A DNA stretch of 64,000 nt from Paraburkholderia sp. (GCF_028283785.1 NZ_JAPWKB010000019.1:1446001-1510000), one strand, 5' to 3'. Shown: positions 9,208-18,555, numbered from the stretch's first letter. Numbers and translations: made by a program. The notes: a model not told the origin generated them from the sequence alone.

Positions 9208-9260
9208 CGTTTTTGCCCCTATTCACCACTGGGTTTCAGTGGCTGGAAAGGGCAAAAACG
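9208..9260 (-). repeat. Nested inverted repeat between clpP and clpX
   Basis: The outer arms 9208-9218 and 9250-9260 are an exact 11-bp inverted repeat. The inner arms 9226-9231 and 9237-9242 (CCACTG/CAGTGG) form a second stem inside it. It begins 8 nt after the clpP stop. No T-run follows the outer stem on the minus strand, so it is not a standard intrinsic terminator. RNA processing, mRNA stabilisation or partial termination that lowers clpX relative to clpP are all possible. Confidence 0.75.
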
Positions 9261-9267
9261 AACGGGA

Positions 9268-9921
9268 TCACGGGCGTTTGTGCAGCACCTGATCGACCAG
9301 ACCGTATGCCTGAGCGTCGTCGCCGGACATGAAGTTGTCGCGGTCGGTGTCGCGGGCGATACGTTCGACCGGTTGGCCGGTGTGATGCGCGAGCAGCTGG
9401 TTCAGACGCTCTTTCAGGTACAGGATTTCGCGTGCCTGAATTTCGATGTCCGACGCCTGACCGCGGGCGCCGCCCAACGGCTGGTGGATCATGACGCGCG
9501 CGTTGGGCAGCGTGAAACGCTTACCCTTTGCGCCCGCGGCCAGCAGGAATGCACCCATGCTGGCGGCAAGGCCCATACACAGCGTCGATACATCGGGCTT
9601 GATGAACTGCATCGTGTCGTAAATCGCCATACCGGCCGACACCGATCCGCCCGGGCTGTTGATGTACAGGCTGATGTCCTTGTCCGGATTTTCGCTTTCC
9701 AGGAACAGCAACTGCGCGACGACGAGGTTCGCGGTCTGGTCGTTGACTTCGCCGACCAGAAACACCACGCGCTCCTTCAGCAGACGCGAGTAGATATCGT
9801 ACGAACGCTCACCGCGGCCGCTCGTTTCCACGACGATCGGCACGAGTCCGAGCGCCTGCGCTTCGAGGTCCCGATCCCGTTGGGAGGTCATCGTGTCCAG
9901 CATTTGAGCGCGAAAGGTCAT
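9268..9921 (-). CDS. clpP: ClpP, proteolytic subunit of ClpXP
   Basis: This 217-residue serine peptidase carries the catalytic Ser at about 121 (GLAASMGAF), His at about 146 (MIHQPLGG) and an Asp in the following segment. Tetradecameric ClpP degrades proteins fed by ClpX. The frame is open upstream to 9963, but the ATG at 9921 is preceded by AAAGGA at ideal spacing and gives the family length. Downstream of tig, separated by a terminator-like hairpin, so part of its transcription probably starts in the tig-clpP gap. Confidence 0.97.
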   Translation of the reverse strand: MTFRAQMLDTMTSQRDRDLEAQALGLVPIVVETSGRGERSYDIYSRLLKERVVFLVGEVNDQTANLVVAQLLFLESENPDKDISLYINSPGGSVSAGMAIYDTMQFIKPDVSTLCMGLAASMGAFLLAAGAKGKRFTLPNARVMIHQPLGGARGQASDIEIQAREILYLKERLNQLLAHHTGQPVERIARDTDRDNFMSGDDAQAYGLVDQVLHKRP

Positions 9922-10041
9922 GCAATGGATCCTTTGTCTGGAAATATTATTCGTACTGGACAAGTGAGTCCGGCGGCGCGGTATTCAAGTGCGCAACCCC
10001 AGCGCAAGCCGCGCAAATACACAGGCGCGGCCACACAGCAC

Positions 10042-10084
10042 AAAAAAACGGCGTGCGGGCCGTCGCTCCGACAGCCGGCACGCC
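10042..10084 (-). terminator. Terminator-like hairpin between tig and clpP
   Basis: On the minus strand GGCGTGC (10050-10056) pairs with GCACGCC (10078-10084), with further pairing inside, followed by a run of seven T (10042-10048). It lies just after the tig stop. Confidence 0.7.
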
Positions 10085-10097
10085 ATTGCAGCGATGC

Positions 10098-11444
10098 TTA
10101 CGCTTGCGCGGTTGCGCTTGCCAGCTCTTCGAAGCTCACTTCCTTGTCCGTCACCTTGGCCTTGCCGAGAACGAAATCGACGACGTTGGCTTCAACGACG
10201 TACGCTTCCATTTCTGCAAGACGCTGCTGGTTCGAATAATACCAGCGGACGACTTCCTTCGGGTCTTCGTAGCTTTTCGCGAACTCGTCGACTTCCGCGC
10301 GGATCTGCTCCGGCTTGGCTTGCAGTTCGTTGGCCTTGACCAACTCGGCCAGCACGAGGCCCAGCTTCACGCGACGCTCGGCCTGTTCCTTGAACATTTC
10401 AGCCGGGATCGGTGCGTCGGCTGCGTTCGGCACGCCGCGCTGTTGCAGATCCTGACGAGCCATTTCGACCAGACGTTGCTGATCCTGCTCGATCAGTGCG
10501 TTCGGCACGTCGAGTTCGGAAATCTTCAGCAGTGCGTCCATCACCTGGTTCTTGACGATAGCTTGCGTGCGACGCTTCGCTTCGCGTTCCAGGTTGTCCT
10601 TGATCTCGCCGCGCATCTTGGTCAGATCGCCGTCTTCGATGCCGAGCGACTTCGCGAAGTCGGCGTCGATTTCCGGCAGATGCGGCCATTCGATCTTCTT
10701 CATCGTGATCGTGAATTGCGCCGTCTTGCCTGCCACGTCCTTGCCGTGATAGTCAGCCGGGAATGCCAGATCGAATTCGCGTGCTTCGCCGACCTTCAGG
10801 CCGAGCGCCGCTTTTTCGAATTCCGGCAGCATGCGGCCTTCGCCGAGCACGAATGCGAAGTCGTCAGCGCTGCCGCCTTCAAATGCAACGCCTTCCAGCA
10901 TGCCGACGAAGTCGACCGTCACGCGATCGCCGTCTTTTGCTGCGGTGTCCGAGCCGCCGTCGCCATGCTCGCCAGCGTCGCCGCGTGCGTGGAAATGGAC
11001 GCGCTGCTTGCGCAGGATGTCCAGCGTGCGGTCGATTTCCGCTTCGCTGATCGACGTGGTCGTGCGTTCGATTTCAGCCGTGGCGACGTCGCCCAGCTTC
11101 ACTTCCGGATAGACCTCGAAGGTCGCGTCGAATGCGTAATCGCCTTCCGCAGCGTCCGCCTTCGGGGCGAAGCTCGGTTGACCCGCCACGCGCAGGTTCT
11201 CGGTGCGGCTGATGTCGAAGAATTCTTTGCCGACCTTGTCGCTCAGCACTTCGGCTTCCACCTGGCCCGAATACTGTTGCGTGACCATCTTGAGCGGCAC
11301 CTTGCCCGGGCGGAAACCCGGCATGCGCACGTTCTTCGCCAGTTGGCGGATACGCGAGTCCACTTCCTTCTGCACGGCATCCTTCGGCAGGGAAATCGTT
11401 ACGCGGCGTTCGAGCTTGCCGAGGTTTTCAACAACGTTAGCCAT
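10098..11444 (-). CDS. tig: Trigger factor (ribosome-bound chaperone, PPIase)
   Basis: This 448-residue protein is collinear with trigger factor. The N-terminal ribosome-binding domain carries GFRPGKVP (the family's GFRxGKxP signature, about 44-51), followed by a FKBP-type prolyl isomerase domain (about 168-250, GDRVTVDFVG) and the helical C-terminal chaperone arms. A short Asp/Gly/His-rich insertion lies near residue 150 (HARGDAGEHGDGGSD). It binds nascent chains at the ribosome exit tunnel. First gene of the tig-clpP-clpX-lon block. Confidence 0.97.
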   Translation of the reverse strand: MANVVENLGKLERRVTISLPKDAVQKEVDSRIRQLAKNVRMPGFRPGKVPLKMVTQQYSGQVEAEVLSDKVGKEFFDISRTENLRVAGQPSFAPKADAAEGDYAFDATFEVYPEVKLGDVATAEIERTTTSISEAEIDRTLDILRKQRVHFHARGDAGEHGDGGSDTAAKDGDRVTVDFVGMLEGVAFEGGSADDFAFVLGEGRMLPEFEKAALGLKVGEAREFDLAFPADYHGKDVAGKTAQFTITMKKIEWPHLPEIDADFAKSLGIEDGDLTKMRGEIKDNLEREAKRRTQAIVKNQVMDALLKISELDVPNALIEQDQQRLVEMARQDLQQRGVPNAADAPIPAEMFKEQAERRVKLGLVLAELVKANELQAKPEQIRAEVDEFAKSYEDPKEVVRWYYSNQQRLAEMEAYVVEANVVDFVLGKAKVTDKEVSFEELASATAQA

Positions 11445-11581
11445 GGCTTCAATCGTCCTAAAATTATTCGAGCGAATCAGTTATCTTTTCCGTGCCGCTT
11501 TCGATGTCGCTTCGCACCGTTCGCGCGCCTGCGCCGCGGGCTCACAGGCCGCCGACGGCACGGTTGGGGCCTAAAGAGCCG

Positions 11582-11610
11582 AATATTTTAGCAAACTATT
11601 TGCGCGACAA
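11582..11610 (-). promoter_or_regulatory. Candidate sigma-70 promoter for tig
   Basis: On the minus strand TTGTCG (11605-11610) lies 17 nt from AATATT (11582-11587), with a TAAAAT overlapping it. The tig start is about 140 nt downstream. Seen by eye only; the 11445-12052 gap holds no convincing gene. Confidence 0.4.
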
Positions 11611-12052
11611 GCCGGATTCGACATCAGCGCATGCTTTTTTGTCCGGTTGAGCATCGTTTGGGGCCATTTTTCCGTTATTTTTCGCCAGGTTAGGCATTCG
11701 CAAGCGGAACCGGACATCGTCACCGGTGTACAACCCACCGTGCCGACAGCACGTGATGCGGGTACGCAGAACCCGTTTCCACCACCGCTGGACCACAGCG
11801 AGCGCGCCATCGCGCAACCTGTTTGCGCCGCGCACGCCAGATCGCAGCCCGCACGCGCCATCGATTCCGGCTATGCCTTCCGGCCTATTTAGCGACGGGC
11901 ACGCTGCTGATAAGCTACAACGGCGCTGCAATAACAGCGTTTGCAAGCTGCAGCGGCCCTGTCGAGCCGCACGACTCACGCTACATTCCGATTTCGCACC
12001 GATACAAGCCGACCCAAGCCGACATCACCTCATACCAACTTCAAGAGACACC

Positions 12053-13200
12053 ATGCCGAATCACCCGCTTTCGCCCGTTGTCGTCATTGCTCCTGACTCG
12101 TTCAAAGGTTCGCTGAGCGCCGAACAGGTCGCGCAGGCCATTGCCGCAGGCATCCAGCGCGCGCGCCCCGACGCGACCGTGCGTTTGTGCCCGATGGCCG
12201 ACGGCGGCGAAGGCACGCTCGACGCGCTGCTGTCGGGCGGCGGCGAGCGTCGGCGTTTGACGGTGCGCGGTGCGGCAGGTCCGGTGCGCGAGGCGATCTC
12301 CGGCCTGCTCGCAGACGGCAGCGCGGTCGTGGAGACAGCGGAAATCGTCGGGATTACCGACCCGGTCGGCATGGGCGTGCCGGTCGACGCGCGCAGCACG
12401 CGCGGGATGGGCGAAGCGATTCGCGCGCTGCTCGACGCGGGCGTGCGGCGCTTTTATACGTGGCGCTGGGCGGCAGCAGCACGAACGATGGCGGTGCCGG
12501 CCTGCTCGCGGGCCTCGGCATGAAGCTCTACGACGACCGCGACGCCGAACTCGAACCCGTTCCGGCGCAGCTTGCGCGGGTCGCGCGGATCGACGTATCG
12601 CAACTCGATGCGCGGCTCGCCGGCGCCCGCTTCATCGGCATGTCGGATGTCGACAACCCGCTGACCGGCGACCACGGTGCGACTGCCGTCTTCGGTCCGC
12701 AAAAAGGCGTGCAGCCGGATCAGATCGCGTCGATCGATGCGGCGCTCGGCCATTTCGCCGACCTGCTGGAACCCGCGCTCAACCGGCGCGCACGCGATCT
12801 GCCAGGCGCGGGCGCCGCCGGCGGGCTCGGCTTCGCGCTGCATATGCTCGGCGCGCAATTCGAGCCGGGCGCGGAAACCGTCGCGCGCCAGCTTCGGCTC
12901 GACGACGCGCTGCAAGGCGCGAACTGGCTGATCACCGGCGAAGGCCGCTCGGACGCGCAGACGCTGCACGGCAAGGCGCCCTTCATCGCGTGTCAGCATG
13001 CGCAGGCGGCGGGCGTGCCGGCCACGCTGCTATCGGGCGCGGTCGATGGCGACGCGCTACCGCGTCTGTCGGAGTATTTCAGTGGATGCTTCTCGCCGGC
13101 ACCTGGGCCGATCACGCTCGACACCGCGATCCGCGAAGCCGCACGTTTGCTGACCAACGAAGCCGAGCAGTTGACGCGCATGAAGTACGGTCCGCGTTGA
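12053..13200 (+). pseudogene. Glycerate 2-kinase (GarK/GlxK type), interrupted by a frame break
   Basis: Residues 1-135 (VVVIAPDSFKGSLSAEQVA, PMADGGEGT) read in one frame. From about 12457 the family sequence (LGGSSTNDGGAGL, MSDVDNPLTG, LITGEGRSD) continues in another frame to the TGA at 13198-13200. Removing two bases of the TATA at 12455-12458 joins the frames exactly and gives 381 residues, the length of E. coli GarK. The enzyme makes 2-phosphoglycerate from glycerate. The rest looks intact and well conserved, so this is either a recent slip or a sequencing error. As written, the first frame stops at 12523. Confidence 0.85.
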
Positions 13201-13372
13201 CCGTCGCGACGGATACGGCAACAATCGGGCAAGCAGTGGAACTGCGAAGAAAAGCCGACCGGGCAAGTATCAGGTCAGTCCTGAACCCGGCCCGGGCACG
13301 CTTCGCAACCACACTGCAAGATCGGCAATCACCGTAGCGCCAGGACCGTCTCCACTTACGACCGGGAGCATC

Positions 13373-13825
13373 ATGAAGGCCTCCGCCAAAGCCGGACTCG
13401 AGCAGTTTTTGACGTACCGTCTTCATGTGCTCAACAAGTTGGCCGAACGTGGCATCGGCGAGCGTTATCAGACGAAACTGGGCGTCACGTTGCCGGAAGC
13501 GCGCGTGATTGCGTCGGTCGGATCCTTCGGTCCGTTTTCGATCATGGATCTCGCGCGACACGCGAACCTCGACAAGAGCCAGGCAAGCCGCGCCGCCGAA
13601 GCGTTGATCGGCCAGAATCTGATGGCGCGCGAAACCAGCACGCTCGACGGTCGCGTCGTACTGGTCTCGCTGACAACCGACGGCCGCGCGTTGTATCGCA
13701 AGATCATGCCGATCGCACGCAAGTGGAATCTCGATCTGTTCGATTGTCTCGACGAAAGCGAACATGCCGCCCTCAGCGACGCGCTCGACAAGGTGATCGC
13801 GAGCGCGCAGCGGCGTATGGAGTGA
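13373..13825 (+). CDS. MarR-family transcriptional regulator
   Basis: This 150-residue protein has the MarR winged-helix layout. There is an N-terminal dimerisation helix, then a helix-turn-helix (SIMDLARHANLDKSQASRAAE, about 58-78) and a wing with DGR followed by LTTDGRALY. MarR proteins are dimeric repressors released by small aromatic ligands; the ligand and targets here are unknown. GGGAG precedes the ATG. It stands between the broken glycerate kinase gene (same strand) and the convergent reductase/aldolase pair, either of which could be a target. Confidence 0.88.
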   Translation: MKASAKAGLEQFLTYRLHVLNKLAERGIGERYQTKLGVTLPEARVIASVGSFGPFSIMDLARHANLDKSQASRAAEALIGQNLMARETSTLDGRVVLVSLTTDGRALYRKIMPIARKWNLDLFDCLDESEHAALSDALDKVIASAQRRME

Positions 13826-13922
13826 GCGCGCGGCGCTTCGACCGCAATCGACTGCATGTCACGACGTGCGGTGCAAGCGGCGTCCGGCGCCGCGCATCGC
13901 ACGCCTCTAAACGCTGAACCGT

Positions 13923-14924
13923 TCAGCCCACCAACCCGCTGCTGAACGCGCGCTGCCGCAACAAGCCGAGCACCGCGTCGCAGAACGGCGTCGGTATATC
14001 GAGCTTGCGGCCCAACTCGGGGAACACACCCAGAATCGGCTCGATTTCGAGCGGTCGTCCCGCTTCGAAATCCTGCAACATCGACGTCTTGAACGCACCC
14101 AGCTTGCGCGTCATCGCCACCCGCTCGGGCGCACTCATACGCGTGGACAGGCCGAGCCGCCGACCGATCGCGTCGGCCTCTTCCATCATTCGCAAGATCA
14201 GCGCATGTGTCATCGGATCGTCGAGCAGTTGGTCTGCGGTTGAACCGCTCAACACGCTGAGCGGATTCATGTTCATGTTGCCCCACAGCTTCGCCCACAC
14301 TTCGGTGCGGATATCGTCGGTGGCGGCGACGTCGAAGCCGCCCGCCTGCATCGCCGATGCAAACGCGTGCGCCGCGTCCGACGTCGCTGCGAGCGGCGCG
14401 CCGATAATCAGCTGATTGCCGCGCCCGCGACGAATCACGCCCGGCGCATCGGTCGACGACGACAGATGCACGACACACCCCACCGACTGCGCCGGCGACA
14501 ACGCCGCCGACACCGCGCCGCCCGGATCGACCGCCTCGATATGCCGACCGGCCAGCGGTCCGCTCAGATCATGCAGAAACCACCACGGCAAGCCGTTCAT
14601 CGCCGCGACGATCGTCGTTTGCGGACCTATCATCGGCGTGAGGCTCGCCGCGATCGCCGGCAGCGCTTGCGCCTTCAATGCCACCACCACGAAATCCTGC
14701 TCGCCGAGCGCGCCGGCATCGTCGTTCGCGACGACCCGCGCGACATACTCGCTTTGCGCATCGACGATACGAATGCCGTCTGCGCGAATCGCGTCGAGCG
14801 TCTTGCCGCGCGCGAGCACGCCGACCGCGTGCCCCGCGCGTTCCGCCGCCGCCGCGATCAACCCGCCTATCGCGCCCGCGCCAACCACTGCCGTACGAAC
14901 TTGCCGTGAACTCATCGTTTGCAT
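13923..14924 (-). CDS. Ketopantoate reductase (PanE/ApbA) family oxidoreductase
   Basis: This 333-residue protein has a Rossmann NAD(P)-binding motif at the N-terminus (VVGAGAIGGLIAAA), the family's AMNGLPWW and KLWGNMNMNPLS segments and a helical C-terminal domain. The best-known member reduces 2-dehydropantoate to pantoate, but many paralogues act on other 2-oxo acids. Its start overlaps the stop of the upstream aldolase gene (TGATG at 14922-14926), so the two are translationally coupled. A second in-frame ATG lies at 14915. Coupling to a class II aldolase rather than to panB/panC argues for a non-pantothenate role. Confidence 0.8.
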   Translation of the reverse strand: MQTMSSRQVRTAVVGAGAIGGLIAAAAERAGHAVGVLARGKTLDAIRADGIRIVDAQSEYVARVVANDDAGALGEQDFVVVALKAQALPAIAASLTPMIGPQTTIVAAMNGLPWWFLHDLSGPLAGRHIEAVDPGGAVSAALSPAQSVGCVVHLSSSTDAPGVIRRGRGNQLIIGAPLAATSDAAHAFASAMQAGGFDVAATDDIRTEVWAKLWGNMNMNPLSVLSGSTADQLLDDPMTHALILRMMEEADAIGRRLGLSTRMSAPERVAMTRKLGAFKTSMLQDFEAGRPLEIEPILGVFPELGRKLDIPTPFCDAVLGLLRQRAFSSGLVG

Positions 14925-15724
14925 CACTCTTTGTAGGATGGATCGATCCGCTCGACCTGCCGCAGCAGCGCGTCGAGTACGTCCTGCCCCGCGCCGTGAC
15001 GCGGGTCGAACTGCAACGAATCGCGCGTGCAGCGTGCGGCGATGTCGTCGGAAATCATGCGCGGCGCGCCGAAGGCGGCCGTCGCGAGTTGAATCTCGCA
15101 CGCGCGATTGAGCGTCCACAAACGCGCGAACGCCTGCGCGATGGTCGAGCCCATCGACAGCAAGCCGTGATTGCGCAAGATCATCAGGCGTCTGTCGCCG
15201 AGATTGGCGACCAGTCGCGGACCTTCGTCATCGTGAATCGTGATGCCTTCGAAGTCGTGATACGCGACCATGCCGTGCAATTGCGCCGAATAGAAATTGG
15301 AGTTTTCCAGCCCGGCTTGCGAGCACGCCACGGCGAGTCCGGCGGTCGTGTGCGTGTGCATCACGCAATGCGCGTCGGGCAGCGCGCGATGCAAGGCCGC
15401 GTGCACGACGAAACCCGCCGGATTCGCCCGATACGCCGTGTTGCCGATCACGTTGCCATCCAGATCGATCTTGACGAGGTTCGACGCGCGCACTTCCGTG
15501 TAGTGCAAACCGAAGGGATTGATCAGAAAGTGCCGCTGCGGACCGGGCACACGCACGGTGATGTGGTTGTAGATCAGTTCGGACCAGCCGAGCATCGCGA
15601 ACACGCGGTAGGTGCCGGCCAACTGGACGCGTAAGGCGGCTTCGTCGTGCGCGTCGGAATGGCGATGGGGATCGTGGGAAGCGCCTGCGTGATGCGGGTT
15701 CAGCAACGCTGCGACATCGGACAT
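14924..15724 (-). CDS. Class II aldolase/adducin family protein
   Basis: This 266-residue zinc-dependent aldolase-fold protein shows the metal site HTH (VMHTHTTAG, about 124-126) and a third His in LRNHGLL (about 186). The N-terminus is His/Asp-rich. The family includes fuculose-phosphate aldolase, ribulose-phosphate epimerases and decarboxylases, so the substrate cannot be assigned. TGGAGA precedes the ATG at 15724. First gene of a two-gene unit with the coupled reductase. Confidence 0.85.
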   Translation of the reverse strand: MSDVAALLNPHHAGASHDPHRHSDAHDEAALRVQLAGTYRVFAMLGWSELIYNHITVRVPGPQRHFLINPFGLHYTEVRASNLVKIDLDGNVIGNTAYRANPAGFVVHAALHRALPDAHCVMHTHTTAGLAVACSQAGLENSNFYSAQLHGMVAYHDFEGITIHDDEGPRLVANLGDRRLMILRNHGLLSMGSTIAQAFARLWTLNRACEIQLATAAFGAPRMISDDIAARCTRDSLQFDPRHGAGQDVLDALLRQVERIDPSYKE

Positions 15725-15888
15725 GTCTGTCTCCAGAGTGGGCGACGTCGGCGGCGGCCGCGTCGTTTTCTTGGTGTGAGGCGTGCAACGAGGATAGGGA
15801 AATTGCGCGACCGCCGCAACCGTGGGCAGCGGGCGCGCCGATACGGCGGCGCGTACCGCAAAGCGGCGGTCGACGCGCTTCGCGAAAA

Positions 15889-15927
15889 CAAAAAAGCCCC
15901 GTAAGTCTTTGAACTTACGGGGCTTTT
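15889..15927 (-). terminator. Terminator of the tRNA-Leu gene
   Basis: A 15-bp perfect stem (15892-15906 with 15913-15927) with a 6-nt loop, followed by six T on the minus strand. Confidence 0.9.
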
Positions 15928-15937
15928 CCAGAATGCA

Positions 15938-16024
15938 TGGTGCGAGGGAGGGGACTCGAACCCCTACACCCTTGCGGGCGTCAGGACCTAAACCTGGTGC
16001 GTCTACCAATTTCGCCACCCTCGC
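15938..16024 (-). tRNA. tRNA-Leu(TAG)
   Basis: An 87-nt class II tRNA on the minus strand with acceptor GCGAGGG/CCCTCGC, a long variable arm (CGCCCGCAAGGGTG type), anticodon TAG in a TTTAGGT loop, the GGTTCGAGTCC T-arm and an encoded CCA (15938-15940). Confidence 0.97.
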
Positions 16025-16300
16025 AGCCGAATCAACTGCACAGACCGCATGCGCGTTGTTCGATGTGTGGCTCGCCTTCGCGACACGCTCACCTTTCAAT
16101 CCGATGAACGCCGCCTCAAAAGCGTAAGCGCGAGATTCTAACCGATCGGCCTGCAGTTGTGTACATTTGCCAAAGCGATGTCGATGCTACAATTTTTGGT
16201 TGCCCGGCAGCGGTCTTTGCCTTTATTTGTCTGCTGCCCGTCGCCTGCCCCACGCGTGTCCACGCCTTTCCACATTCACCGCACCAAGACGGCCTCCCTA

Positions 16301-17143
16301 GTGAACTTCGACGAATACTGCCAGCAGAAAGCGGCGCCCGCCGGATCCAGCACCTATTACGCGCTTCGGCAGGCGCCAGCCGCCCGCCAGCCGCTGCTGA
16401 CCGCCCTGTTTGCACTGCGTCGGGAGTTCGAGGAGACGGTCAAGGAAACCAGCGATCCGACCATCGGCCGGACCAAGCTCGCGTGGTGGCAAAAGGAACT
16501 CGCCGGTTTGGCCGAAGGCAATCCGACGCACCCGGTGTCGAAAGCGATCGCCGCGCATCTGGGCAGCACGCAAGCCGTCGCGGACGAATATCCGGCCATC
16601 CAGACCTTGCTCGCCGGCTTCGAGATGGATCTGGACCAGGCGCGCTATCTCGACTTTCCGAACTTGCGACGCTACCTGCACGGCGTGGGCGGCAACTTTG
16701 CCGCGCTGATCGCACGCGGCACCGCGAACGCGCCCGGCCAGGCCGCGAGTTGGGCCGAGCCGCTGGGCGAAGCCCTGCTGCTCGCGCAATGCGTCGTCGA
16801 ACTCGGCGACGATGCGCGCCACGGCCGCATCTATATTCCGATCGACGAGATGCAGCGCTTCAACGTGACCGCAGCGGACTTGATCAACCGCAAATATTCC
16901 GACGCGTTCTTCGACATGATGCGGTTCCAGACAACCCGCGCGCGCGATGCAATCACGACCGCGCTGGCCGCGATTCCGTCCACCGAACGTCGCACGCAAC
17001 GCACGTTGCGCGCGCTGGCCGCGCTGGCGCTCGCGTTGCTCGACGAGATCGAGCGCGACGGCTATCACGTGCTGCATCAGCGGATCGCGCTGACGCCGAT
17101 CCGCAAGCTGTTCATCGCGTGGCGCGGCGCGCGCCGGGGTTAA
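16301..17143 (+). CDS. Squalene/phytoene synthase-like protein lacking canonical Asp-rich motifs
   Basis: This 280-residue all-alpha protein has the isoprenyl-synthase fold signature in order: TYYALRQAPAARQPLLTALF, KLAWWQKEL, RYLHGVGGN and GRIYIP. The catalytic aspartates are not in their usual form. The first DxxxD position reads REFEETVKE. The second motif is shortened to ELGDDARHG, where synthases have a longer RDxxED stretch. Such proteins resemble the NDUFAF6-like branch that may not make squalene. The start is a GTG at 16301 with a weak ribosome site; the frame is open to 16157. Confidence 0.75.
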   Translation: MNFDEYCQQKAAPAGSSTYYALRQAPAARQPLLTALFALRREFEETVKETSDPTIGRTKLAWWQKELAGLAEGNPTHPVSKAIAAHLGSTQAVADEYPAIQTLLAGFEMDLDQARYLDFPNLRRYLHGVGGNFAALIARGTANAPGQAASWAEPLGEALLLAQCVVELGDDARHGRIYIPIDEMQRFNVTAADLINRKYSDAFFDMMRFQTTRARDAITTALAAIPSTERRTQRTLRALAALALALLDEIERDGYHVLHQRIALTPIRKLFIAWRGARRG

Positions 17144-17204
17144 GCGCCGGGCTTCAGCGTCCGCACTCAACACCGCAACGGGCGCCAGCGTTCCGCACGC
17201 GCCA

Positions 17205-18497
17205 CTACACGCGCAGCAACGGCAGCGGCTCGAAACGCTGCTGCAACACCGCGCTCGCATCCAGTCCCCACCACGGCCCGAGCACCGTTGCATACAACTG
17301 CCGGAAATCGACGCCGACCGGCAGATTGCCGTTGCCGTCGAGTCTCGCAAGCATCGGCGGCAGGCCATATAAACCGCCCCGCACGCGACCACCGGTCACG
17401 AAATGCGGTGCGACGGTACCGTGATCCGTGCCGTTGCTCTGATTCTCTCGCGCGCGCCGCCCGAACTCCGCATACGTCATCACCAGCGTGTCGTCCCAAC
17501 GGCCCAGTTCGGTCAGCGCCGATTTCATCGCCACCAGCCCGTCCGCGAATTGCCTGAGCAACGACGCCTGCTGCGCCGGCTGATTCTGATGCGTATCGAA
17601 ACCATTCAACGTCAGCCGGATCACGGCGACGCCCTGCCCTTCGACCGGCGTATGGTGTGACGTCTCACCAGCCGCGAGCACCTGCATCGCAGTTTTGATC
17701 GACGTGCCGAACGCGCCCGCCGGAAAGCGTGTTTCGAATGAAAACTGCATCGCAGCGCCGCTCGGAGCCGCTTTATCTCGAGGCGTGCTGGCGGATGTGT
17801 TGCCATCGATCGATGCCGGACGCAAACGGACGGCCGCCTGCACGATCTCATTTTCGACGTCGAGAATATGCGCCAGCGCCGGGTTGCGTTCGTGCAGCGA
17901 CACGGGCGTCGCGAGCCGCGCCGCCTTGATGAACTGCGCCGGATTGACCAGCGCGACGACGCGCGCGCCATTCGCGAGCGGCCCCATTTCCGCGCTGCCG
18001 ATCACCACGCCGTCCGCGACAAAGGTGGACGGCACCGCACGTTGCGCGAACGCGCGCGTCAACCAGCCTTCGCGCAAATATTGATCGGCGCGCGATGCCG
18101 TGTCCCAGATTTCGATCGAACGGAAATGCGACAGGTTCGGCTGCGCGTAACTGACGCCCTGCACGATGGCGAGTTGCTGCGCCTGCCACAACGGCATCAG
18201 CGGCTGCAACGCGGGATGCAGCGCGGTGCGTTCGTCGAGCGCGATGGCCTGATCACGCCGGATGCCGATATTTTTGCGCAGCTGATAGTAGAGCGGATCG
18301 GCGTACGGAATCACCGTGTTGAGGCCGTCGTTACCGCCTTTCAGCTCGATCAGGATCAACAGGTTGTCGTACGGCCCGCGTGCGGCCGACATCGACGCGC
18401 GACTCGCCGCATCCCGCTCTTGCGCGCAGAACGCCGGTGGCAGCCAGAGCCCGGCACCAGCTGCGGCGGTCATCGAAAGAAACGTGCGTCGTTTCAT
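17205..18497 (-). CDS. DUF1501 family protein, Tat-exported
   Basis: This 430-residue protein begins MKRRTFLSMTAAAGAGLW, a twin-arginine-like signal, and continues as a DUF1501 domain (alkaline-phosphatase/sulfatase-like fold) with LIELKGGNDGLNT, SHFRSIEIWDTAS and a C-terminal GTDHG. The ATG at 18497 follows GAGG at 6 nt. DUF1501 genes are almost always paired with DUF1800 genes, as here, where the DUF1800 stop lies 58 nt upstream. The molecular function is unknown. Confidence 0.88.
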   Translation of the reverse strand: MKRRTFLSMTAAAGAGLWLPPAFCAQERDAASRASMSAARGPYDNLLILIELKGGNDGLNTVIPYADPLYYQLRKNIGIRRDQAIALDERTALHPALQPLMPLWQAQQLAIVQGVSYAQPNLSHFRSIEIWDTASRADQYLREGWLTRAFAQRAVPSTFVADGVVIGSAEMGPLANGARVVALVNPAQFIKAARLATPVSLHERNPALAHILDVENEIVQAAVRLRPASIDGNTSASTPRDKAAPSGAAMQFSFETRFPAGAFGTSIKTAMQVLAAGETSHHTPVEGQGVAVIRLTLNGFDTHQNQPAQQASLLRQFADGLVAMKSALTELGRWDDTLVMTYAEFGRRARENQSNGTDHGTVAPHFVTGGRVRGGLYGLPPMLARLDGNGNLPVGVDFRQLYATVLGPWWGLDASAVLQQRFEPLPLLRV

Positions 18498-18555
18498 GCT
18501 GCACCTCGTCGAAGCCGCGAGTGTCGGACGGGTCGGCCCGGGCTGATTCACGTGA

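Noticed and set aside
11445..12052. Several short ORFs in the tig-glycerate kinase gap
   Set aside because: No ribosome sites, no family resemblance and overlapping in several frames. Only a tig promoter is suggested there.
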